A DNA stretch of 21,109 bases from DRVV01 sp964487415 (lineage in GTDB: Archaea; Thermoproteota; Bathyarchaeia; Bathyarchaeales; Bathycorpusculaceae). The notes beneath the pieces are model-generated. The model did no database searches. It was not told the origin of the DNA and saw only the letters and a program-made list of their open reading frames with translations. This document shows positions 16,342 to 21,109 of the stretch, piece after piece. Made by a program: the position numbers and the translations under genes. The stretch lies in contig CAZAPQ010000070.1 in assembly GCA_964487415.1 (NCBI GenBank), positions 1 through 21,109 of the forward strand, in the 5' to 3' direction. How positions within the stretch are numbered: position 1 is the stretch's first letter; the number at the start of each line of letters is the position of its first letter.

Positions 16342-17250
16342 ATGCACAAAATTGCAGTTATAGGAACTGGTAATCTCGGATCATGTATAGCTTATGAGAT
16401 AGCACGTAGAAAGCTAGCTGAAGAGCTGGTTCTTATAGACATTGTTAAAAACTTGGCGGAAGGAAATGCCGCAGACATAGCACATGCCATCGCCTTTAAA
16501 AGCAATACTGAGGTTTTTGCTGGAAGCTATGATGATTTAGATGGTTCGCAGGCAATTGTTGTTGCCGCAGGCAAGCCTAGAACCTCTGAAATGAAATCCA
16601 GGCTTGAACTTTTAGATGTTAATAAGAAAATAATAGCAGATGTGGCGCAGAACTTAAGAAAGACTAAAGGTGAGCCGGTGATTATTACATTAACAAATCC
16701 TGTGGATGTTATGAATTACCTCTTGTGGAAGCATTCTGGTTTTCCACGTTCAAAGGTTATTGGAAGTGCCGGAATGCTGGATTCAGCAAGGTTTAGGCAT
16801 GTTCTAAGTAAAAGGTATGATGTTCCAGTTTTGGATGTAGAGGCATATGTTATAGGCGAGCATGGAGATAATCAAGTTCCGGTTTTTAGTAAAGTGAGAA
16901 TTCACGGCAAAAGTGTAACATTCACAGAGAAGGAAAAAACCGAAATAATGGAGGAATTGAAAAAGTCAGCTTCAGATGTCATTTTGAAAAAAGGTGCAAC
17001 CATATATGCCCCAGCAAATAATACTGCCGACATGGTTGAGCTTATAATCCGTGATGAAAGAAAACTCTGCGTGTGCTCTACGGTTTTAAACGGAGAATAC
17101 GGCCTGAAAGACATAGGTATAGGTGTCCCAGTCATTTTAGGCAAAGAGGGTGTCGTCGAAATCTTAGAATGGAAGTTAAATGAGGACGAAAAGAGAACGT
17201 TCTATATGGGAGTTGAGGAAATCAAAAAAGCCATGAAAAGTATTCTCTAA
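16342..17250 (+). CDS. Malate/L-lactate dehydrogenase family (LDH-like fold)
   Basis: A 302-residue NAD-dependent 2-hydroxyacid dehydrogenase interconverting malate/oxaloacetate or lactate/pyruvate. The Rossmann motif GTGNLG is at 8-13, with Asp33 (LIDI) favouring NAD over NADP. Catalytic residues are present: R150 in DSARFR, which binds the carboxylate, and H174 in GEHGD with its Asp partner nearby. The mobile specificity loop reads GKPRTSEMKSR (77-87). Malate enzymes usually have R-K-P-G-M-x-R with six positions between the arginines; here R80 and R87 are seven apart, as in lactate dehydrogenases, yet the discriminating position is neither Arg nor Gln. Substrate therefore uncertain; malate is the default annotation. 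A small unknown gene follows after about 14 bases. Confidence 0.88.
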   Translation: MHKIAVIGTGNLGSCIAYEIARRKLAEELVLIDIVKNLAEGNAADIAHAIAFKSNTEVFAGSYDDLDGSQAIVVAAGKPRTSEMKSRLELLDVNKKIIADVAQNLRKTKGEPVIITLTNPVDVMNYLLWKHSGFPRSKVIGSAGMLDSARFRHVLSKRYDVPVLDVEAYVIGEHGDNQVPVFSKVRIHGKSVTFTEKEKTEIMEELKKSASDVILKKGATIYAPANNTADMVELIIRDERKLCVCSTVLNGEYGLKDIGIGVPVILGKEGVVEILEWKLNEDEKRTFYMGVEEIKKAMKSIL

Positions 17251-17264
17251 TGAGGTAAAAATTG

Positions 17265-17588
17265 ATGACGGAGACGGAGGAGCTTTTTAACAATATTTTA
17301 ATCGAAGCAATAGATGAGGGACTGCTGATACTTAGCGAAAGCGGCAGGGAGGTCGTTTATTTTCATCTTCATAATTTTTATGGTTTAAAAAAGGAGGATA
17401 TACCGAAAAATCTGGTAACATTCCTGAACTGTATCAGAAAAATTTTTGGATCAGGAGCGTTCGTCATTGAAAAGTCAATAATCAGAACGCTTTATAAAAA
17501 AATTGGACTAGAATTTTCTGAAAAAGAGGAGTATGATTTCATAAAATGCTTGGACGCATTAAAGGAGCATTTTAGAAAGGGGCTCTGA
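17265..17588 (+). CDS. Small all-helical protein, paralogue of the product at 20035-20409 (possible output-type domain)
   Basis: One hundred and seven residues, acidic N-terminus, predicted mostly helical. It aligns without gaps over about 78 residues with the small protein next to the response regulator at the right end, sharing roughly 40 percent by hand count. Shared landmarks are FNN at the N-terminus, YFHL, KKE, KIFG followed by IEK and II. From memory this pattern resembles small archaeal domains described as output domains of two-component systems (NitrOD5-like), but I cannot confirm it. The frame begins at a TTG at 17262; the ATG at 17265 has GAGGT eight bases upstream. It starts just after the dehydrogenase stop and is probably co-transcribed with it. 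Confidence 0.75.
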   Translation: MTETEELFNNILIEAIDEGLLILSESGREVVYFHLHNFYGLKKEDIPKNLVTFLNCIRKIFGSGAFVIEKSIIRTLYKKIGLEFSEKEEYDFIKCLDALKEHFRKGL

Positions 17589-17598
17589 ATTCGCCGAT

Positions 17599-18075
17599 TT
17601 AGTATCTCCTTTGCTTGAATCCGCCTCTTCTCTCCCTTCCACCGAAATCTCTTCGACCTCTTCCTCCAAAGGTTCGTTCTGTTTGAGGATGTATTTTTGC
17701 GGAAAGATTATTTTCAGTGTTTACTTCACCTGTTAATGCTTCTTTTGCGGCTTCTAATGTGCCGTATCTCCCAACGTTTAAGCGCATACTGCCTCTGAAC
17801 AGGCTCACGTATCCATTCCCTATGCTTATGGTTTCGCCAATCTTAACCTTGTCTATATTATCGTCCCAAAGGGTTAGATAGATGCATCCTGTCTCATCAC
17901 CTATTAATGCATCGCAAACGTTATGGGGCGCTCCGTCCCTTCCTGAAGCTACACTTCGAACGTCACTCTTTGAAACCACCTTTGCTTTCACATTTACAGC
18001 CCTTGAGGTTGGCGTTAATTCACCTATTTTCACGTCTACAGCTCTTTTACTTCCGGAAAAACCCTCAACGACCAA
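17599..18075 (-). CDS. ssb: OB-fold single-stranded DNA-binding protein with RGG-type tail
   Basis: Resembles the short crenarchaeal SSB: one OB fold (about residues 15-110) followed by a flexible tail. The family segment DALIGDETGCIYLTLWDD (about 55-72) and the strand SLFRGSMRLNVGRYGTLE (about 91-108) are characteristic. The tail (about 134-158) is rich in Gly, Arg and aromatic residues (FGGRGRRDFGGRERRGG) instead of the acidic tip found in some homologues. It binds single-stranded DNA in replication and repair. The start is uncertain: the longest frame begins with TTG at 18075, but a GTG at 18033 gives VKIGELTPTSRAVNVKAKV, closer to the family N-terminus; neither has a strong ribosome-binding site. 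It converges with the small helical protein gene, ten bases apart. Confidence 0.85.
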   Translation of the reverse strand: MVVEGFSGSKRAVDVKIGELTPTSRAVNVKAKVVSKSDVRSVASGRDGAPHNVCDALIGDETGCIYLTLWDDNIDKVKIGETISIGNGYVSLFRGSMRLNVGRYGTLEAAKEALTGEVNTENNLSAKIHPQTERTFGGRGRRDFGGRERRGGFKQRRY

Positions 18076-18126
18076 ACTTAAATCAACACCCTAAATTTTC
18101 TGCCAACTAGTTAGGAGCCTTCCCAC

Positions 18127-19014
18127 TTAAGGTTTTTGGTCGCAGGTGCTCCTGAGCCTTGGACCCTTACCAGATGATTCATAAGGAAGGCTGCTTGTTC
18201 TAAAAATGACAATTTTATCTTTGAAATCAGCCAAATAGGCTAAGACTAATCTTTTACCCCTTACAGTTAACGCATAAACGGGAATGGTTATGCCCAACTG
18301 TAGTAACGCCCTTTTTCCTATTTCTTCTCTAAGGATTTTAGATGCGCCCGCACATGCAAGGTCAGCCTTCGCTATGTGCTCCAAGTCTTCTTGGCTCACA
18401 CAAGTGTTGCAAACAGAGAATATTAAAATGTCTCCCTCTGTGTTTTTTTCCAATTTTCTAATTTCGCTTATCACTTTGGATTGAAAGCCAGCAACAGTAA
18501 CAGCAACTCTTTTAAAGCCTAAATCTAAGGCTCGCCTTACACCCTCAGCCTAGTTAATGGTGGCTTGAAACTCATCTAAAATGATTCCTTTATCTTTCTT
18601 GATCCTTTCTATGACTTCAGGTATAGGCGAAGTTTTTATTATTCCAGTTAAACGGGCTCCTATGGACTGCACAAGGTCGCCGTTCGATGTTATAACGGTT
18701 CCAGCGCCTTCACATACGACAATTGCGCAGTCTATAAGACCCTTTTTAAGCCAAGTTTGCATCATCTCTGAGGCGCCATAAGCTACTATGGGCTCAAAAT
18801 TAAAAATACGATTTGAACAGCAAAATCCAAATTCAGAGATCTTCTTCCTTACACTCTCCCTTACAGTGTCCTTGCTTATGCTTTTTACACCATACAAAGC
18901 TTCGTGAAAGGGACAATATTCAACTAAGGGTTCGCTTAAAATTTCCACATCTTTCTCAGACACTCTTACGCGGGCGCCACAACAGAAAAATTCATGCTCA
19001 CCCTTAACGTCCAT
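18127..19014 (-). pseudogene. DUF2099 / methanogenesis marker protein 8-like gene interrupted by one in-frame TAG
   Basis: Two fragments in the same frame, 154 residues (19014-18550) and 140 codons of continuation to a TAA at 18127, separated only by a TAG at codon 155. Read through, the product would be 295 positions, the normal size of the DUF2099 family (methanogenesis marker protein 8), whose function is unknown. Family features lie on both sides: CCGARVRV at 11-18, YCPFHEALYG at 33-42, YGASEMM, CEGAGTVITS at 101-110 and VQSIGARLTG before the stop; RVAVTVAG, NTCVSQEDLEHIAKADLACA, GASKILRE and IPVYALTVRGKRLVLAY after it. The downstream part has a GTG at 18474 but no ribosome-binding site, so independent translation is unlikely. 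Options are a recent nonsense mutation, an assembly error, readthrough or pyrrolysine. Upstream on the same strand are the DUF59 and cobO genes. Confidence 0.8.
18550..18552 (-). other. In-frame TAG codon inside the DUF2099 gene
   Basis: The flanking translation runs EFQATIN, TAG, AEGVRRALDLGFKRVAVT without any frame change. A single C-to-T change from CAG (Gln) would create it. TAG is also the apparent terminator of six other genes in this window (ade, the nucleotidyltransferase, ileS, the radical SAM gene, rimI and the HhH gene), so it is a normal stop here. Confidence 0.85.
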
Positions 19015-19046
19015 GACCCACGCCTGACAGGAAAAAAGGGAATTTA

Positions 19047-19391
19047 TTACTCCTTATTTACAACCTCATTTATTTTATCTTCCATTAAGTGTCCTCGACA
19101 ATAAACCAATGCTTTTTTAACGCCCGCCACCTTTGCAGCCTTATCTTTTATATCCATGGCCAATTTGAAAGCTATTGGACAGAAAGGGCTTGAAGGGATA
19201 AACTCTACTTTAACAATGCCCGGTTCTTCCTCTTTCACACTTTTAATTAAGTTCATCTCCTCAAAAGTCATCCCAGTTTCCGGATCGACAACTTTACCCA
19301 CGGCTTCACGGACTTTTTCTTCTAATCCAGTCATCTTTTCAGCATCCTGCTTGCTTACTTTATAAACAATGCCAGAATATAAACGTTGCAT
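19047..19391 (-). CDS. DUF59 / MIP18-family iron-sulfur assembly-type protein
   Basis: One hundred and fourteen residues with the MIP18/PaaD (DUF59) domain, members of which act in iron-sulfur cluster assembly or carrier functions. Landmarks are VVDPETGMTFEEMNLI (about 34-49), SSPFCPIAFKLAMDI with Cys71 in the position of the conserved cysteine, and a C-terminal VYCRGHLMED with Cys98. The start is uncertain: ATG at 19391 has no ribosome-binding site, whereas Met20 (19334) begins the usual domain boundary (MTGLEEKVREAVGKVVDPET) and is preceded by AGGATG. It lies 11 bases after cobO and 32 bases before the DUF2099 gene, so these three form one transcription unit. Confidence 0.82.
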   Translation of the reverse strand: MQRLYSGIVYKVSKQDAEKMTGLEEKVREAVGKVVDPETGMTFEEMNLIKSVKEEEPGIVKVEFIPSSPFCPIAFKLAMDIKDKAAKVAGVKKALVYCRGHLMEDKINEVVNKE

Positions 19392-19402
19392 ACATTACTA
19401 TT

Positions 19403-19915
19403 TTAGTACTGTATGCCTCTTCTAGTAACAATCTCGTCTGGATGTTTAATATCAACAATTTCATTCACAAAATCAGCACGATCAATAAGTTCCTTTGGAG
19501 CATGCCTTCCAGTCAAAACAACATCTGTCTTCTTTGGAATTCCATTTAAGAAACATAAAACATCATTTATATCCAAAAGTTTACAGTGGACAGCCAGATT
19601 TATCTCATCTAAAACAAGAAGATGAGGCTTCTTCTCTTTAACTATTTTTTTGGCGAATTTCAAAGCCTTTTCAGCCATTCTTTTGTCCTCTTCGCCTAAA
19701 TTACTTAGGCCATGCCATCCTTTACGGCCAAACTGATAAATTTCATAATAGGGCGCAAGCCTTTTACGAATTTTATACTCTCCAATGTTTTTCCACCATT
19801 TTAAAAATTGGATTATCACAACTTTGCGCTTATGACCTACACAACGTAGAGCTAAACCCAGCGCGTTGGTTGTTTTACCGCCCCCCATGCCTGTATAAAG
19901 ATAAATATAACCCAT
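19403..19915 (-). CDS. cobO: Cob(I)yrinic acid a,c-diamide adenosyltransferase (CobO/BtuR type)
   Basis: ATP:corrinoid adenosyltransferase, which attaches the 5'-deoxyadenosyl group to cob(I)alamin or its precursors in cobalamin synthesis or salvage. The 170-residue protein has the family P-loop GMGGGKTTNALGLALR at 9-24, the QFLKWW segment, the Walker-B-like LVLDEINLA with D103-E104, the VVLTGRHAP loop and the C-terminal RRGIQY. The P-loop reads G-x-G-G-G-K-T where GNGKGKT is the more common form. The ATG at 19915 has GGGG a few bases upstream and a TATA-like CTATATTTA at about 19947-19956. First gene of the cobO-DUF59-DUF2099 unit. Confidence 0.92.
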   Translation of the reverse strand: MGYIYLYTGMGGGKTTNALGLALRCVGHKRKVVIIQFLKWWKNIGEYKIRKRLAPYYEIYQFGRKGWHGLSNLGEEDKRMAEKALKFAKKIVKEKKPHLLVLDEINLAVHCKLLDINDVLCFLNGIPKKTDVVLTGRHAPKELIDRADFVNEIVDIKHPDEIVTRRGIQY

Positions 19916-19946
19916 TAAAACCCCTGCTAAGTACTCTGAATACTCT

Positions 19947-19956
19947 AAATATAGTA
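19947..19956 (-). promoter_or_regulatory. TATA-like box for the cobO unit
   Basis: The minus strand reads ACTATATTTAGAG, centred about 36 bases before the cobO ATG. No convincing cobalamin riboswitch is visible in the 119 bases upstream of cobO, and such switches would be unusual in archaea. Confidence 0.45.
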
Positions 19957-20034
19957 CAGTTTAAATTTATATCCTATGATTATTTGCAATCTAGCTGGAA
20001 AAAACAGCAGAATGCATCTATTCAGGTTCACTCT

Positions 20035-20409
20035 TTACCGTGCAATTCTGTTCATGATGAATATTCTTTTTATTTGCTGGATGCTCTCTGCGAAGGATTG
20101 CTTTTGAAAATCAGAGCTTAATTTGCATCCTGTTCTGTTAATGACAAAGTCTATAATCATCTTTTCTATAAACTTTGAACCTAAACCAAAAATCTTTGCA
20201 AGCCCATCAGAAAGCTTCTCAGGGTCATTGCATATTGTCTCCTTTTTCACCGAGAATAATTTTTCCAAGTGAAAATATAGGGCTTCCTTTATACTTGCGC
20301 CCAGGGCGCTTAAGGAGTCATCCAAAGCTTCAAGCAGAAGGTTATTAAATTCTTTTTCAAGTTCTTCTTCGCTAAGCTTAAAAGATTGCTTATTTTTGTT
20401 GTCGTTCAT
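20035..20409 (-). CDS. Small helical protein encoded with a response regulator; paralogue of the protein at 17265-17588
   Basis: One hundred and twenty-four residues, predicted helical. After a charged N-terminus (NDNKNKQSFKLSEEELEKE) it carries the same pattern as its paralogue: FNNLLLEALDD, ALYFHL, KKE, KIFGLG, IEK and II. The start ATG overlaps the end of the receiver gene by 20 bases and has AGAGGAT six bases upstream, so translation is coupled to the receiver. Because that receiver has no effector domain of its own, a trans-acting output role is attractive; this is inference. The resemblance to the NitrOD5 output domain is from memory and not verified. No DNA-binding helix-turn-helix is obvious. 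Confidence 0.75.
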   Translation of the reverse strand: MNDNKNKQSFKLSEEELEKEFNNLLLEALDDSLSALGASIKEALYFHLEKLFSVKKETICNDPEKLSDGLAKIFGLGSKFIEKMIIDFVINRTGCKLSSDFQKQSFAESIQQIKRIFIMNRIAR

Positions 20410-20860
20410 CAGTATCCTCTTCTTGTGTTGCCTTTGCTACGCGCGTTTCGATCCACTTAACAACTTTTTCCTCTGTAATTTTTTCAGCTTCCCTCTTTTC
20501 TTCAAGTTTCTTTTCAACGACCTTCAGCAATTCATCAGGTTTTATGGGTTTCATTATGTATGCATGGGCGCCATAGTTAAGGGAATCCACAGCGTTTTGA
20601 AGGGAGGCGTATCCGGTGATCATTATTTTAACCATTTTAGGGAAGGTGTCCCTCATTTCTAGCAGTAGTTGTGTTCCTTCCATGTCGGGCAATTTTATAT
20701 CTAAGAGAGCAAGATCGTAGTAGTTCTTTTTTGATTTTTCTATGGCCTCTCTGCCGCTTTGGGCTGTGTCAACTTTGTATCCATTTTGCTCTAGAATTGT
20801 TTTAAACGTCTCTACGATGCCTTTATCGTCATCGACTACAAGTACATACGCTTTAACCAT
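20390..20860 (-). CDS. Stand-alone receiver-domain response regulator
   Basis: A 156-residue CheY-like protein. The acidic pocket is D10-D11, the phosphorylatable Asp is D54 in LLDIKLPDM, followed by T82 in MITGYAS, Tyr101 and Lys104 in YIMKPIKP. After the receiver (about residues 1-120) comes a Lys/Glu-rich helix and tail with no recognisable output domain, so signalling must go through a partner protein. It starts with ATG after a strong Shine-Dalgarno AGGAGGGG; the histidine kinase stop lies inside its first codons (8-base overlap), and the next small gene overlaps its 3' end. The cognate kinase is the upstream truncated gene. Confidence 0.92.
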   Translation of the reverse strand: MVKAYVLVVDDDKGIVETFKTILEQNGYKVDTAQSGREAIEKSKKNYYDLALLDIKLPDMEGTQLLLEMRDTFPKMVKIMITGYASLQNAVDSLNYGAHAYIMKPIKPDELLKVVEKKLEEKREAEKITEEKVVKWIETRVAKATQEEDTDERQQK

Positions 20861-21109
20861 TTGGTTTTTCCCCTCCTAAACCTTTATTTTTAATTGGCAA
20901 TTTAACCGTGAAGGTTGATCCTTTACCAACAGTACTCTTAACATGAATGCTTCCCCCGTGGCTTTCAACAAATTTTTTGCAGATTAACAATCCTATGCCC
21001 ATGCCTTTCGCCTTTGTGGTAAAAATGGAGGTGAAAAGCTTCTTTAAGTTTTCCTCTGGGATGCCAACACCAGTGTCCTCAAAGGTTATCTCAACAAATC
21101 CTCCTCTTT
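20853..21109 (-). CDS. Sensor histidine kinase, C-terminal fragment (rest beyond right edge)
   Basis: The last 84 or so codons of a histidine kinase ATPase domain; the 5' part lies beyond the window. Visible boxes are DTGVGIP (G1 region), LFTSIFTTKAKG (F box), GMGIGL (G2) and the terminal strand GKGSTFTVKLP, the normal HATPase_c end. The phosphoacceptor His, sensor domain and membrane segments are not visible. Because the C-terminus ends shortly after the ATPase domain, no hybrid receiver is fused. It overlaps the start of the receiver gene by eight bases, consistent with a coupled two-component operon. Confidence 0.92.
   Translation of the reverse strand, partial: RGGFVEITFEDTGVGIPEENLKKLFTSIFTTKAKGMGIGLLICKKFVESHGGSIHVKSTVGKGSTFTVKLPIKNKGLGGEKPNG

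Noticed and set aside
18127..18474. Independent gene starting at GTG 18474 for the C-terminal DUF2099 part
   Set aside because: There is no ribosome-binding site, and the frame is continuous with the upstream fragment through the TAG, so it is the 3' half of a broken or recoded gene.
18550..18552. Genome-wide reassignment of TAG to pyrrolysine
   Set aside because: TAG ends about six of some two dozen genes here, including ade with two further in-frame TAG codons; that frequency does not fit TAG as a sense codon throughout.
19916..20034. Cobalamin riboswitch upstream of cobO
   Set aside because: The 119-base gap lacks a recognisable B12-box-like core and is AT-rich; cobalamin riboswitches are essentially bacterial.

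Overview
This is 21.1 kb of a compact archaeal chromosome. The domain call rests on a Nop5/Nop56 plus fibrillarin pair, archaeal-type CTP synthase and IleRS, a crenarchaeal-style single-stranded DNA-binding protein, and AT-rich TATA-like boxes about 25 nt before many starts, several of which look leaderless. A TACK-lineage archaeon, perhaps a Bathyarchaeia-type genome, is the best guess from the gene mix (methanogenesis-marker-8-like gene, corrinoid adenosyltransferase, PyrD/PyrK, archaeal signalling proteins); this is inference and there is no rRNA to confirm it. Coding density is high and no insertion sequence, prophage or CRISPR array is visible.

Layout. Positions 1-2000: the 3' end of an adenine deaminase gene, a perfect 11-bp inverted repeat, a dolichol-kinase/phytol-kinase-like membrane protein facing a two-TM small protein, a HIGH-family nucleotidyltransferase and tRNA-Ala(CGC). 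Positions 2200-7030 (minus strand): ileS, then pyrK and pyrD, which together encode a class 1B dihydroorotate dehydrogenase. Positions 7150-10050 (plus): nop5 and flpA, core of the C/D-box sRNP 2'-O-methylase, then an archaeal cro/C1-type regulator. Positions 10047-13850: RNase HII and a TatD-associated-type radical SAM protein (minus), pyrG (plus) and an HD-domain protein (minus). Positions 13900-15511: a UPF0104 flippase/synthase-like membrane protein and a RimI-like acetyltransferase. Positions 15572-17588: a membrane-anchored helix-hairpin-helix protein (minus), a malate/lactate dehydrogenase and a small unknown protein. Positions 17599-19915 (minus): an OB-fold SSB, a DUF2099 (methanogenesis marker 8-like) gene broken by one in-frame TAG, a DUF59/MIP18-type protein and a CobO-type corrinoid adenosyltransferase. 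Positions 20035-21109 (minus): the start of a two-component operon, with a truncated histidine kinase, a stand-alone receiver and a small protein that is a paralogue of the one beside the dehydrogenase.

Functional links: pyrD, pyrK and pyrG supply pyrimidines up to CTP, and the window also holds a CTP-dependent-kinase-like protein and a nucleotidyltransferase. The most notable points are the otherwise intact DUF2099 gene interrupted by TAG, the paired small paralogues (one apparently the trans-encoded partner of a receiver), and a dehydrogenase whose substrate loop matches neither a standard malate nor lactate dehydrogenase. Several starts were moved from the longest reading frame to internal codons where a Shine-Dalgarno sequence or TATA spacing supports it.
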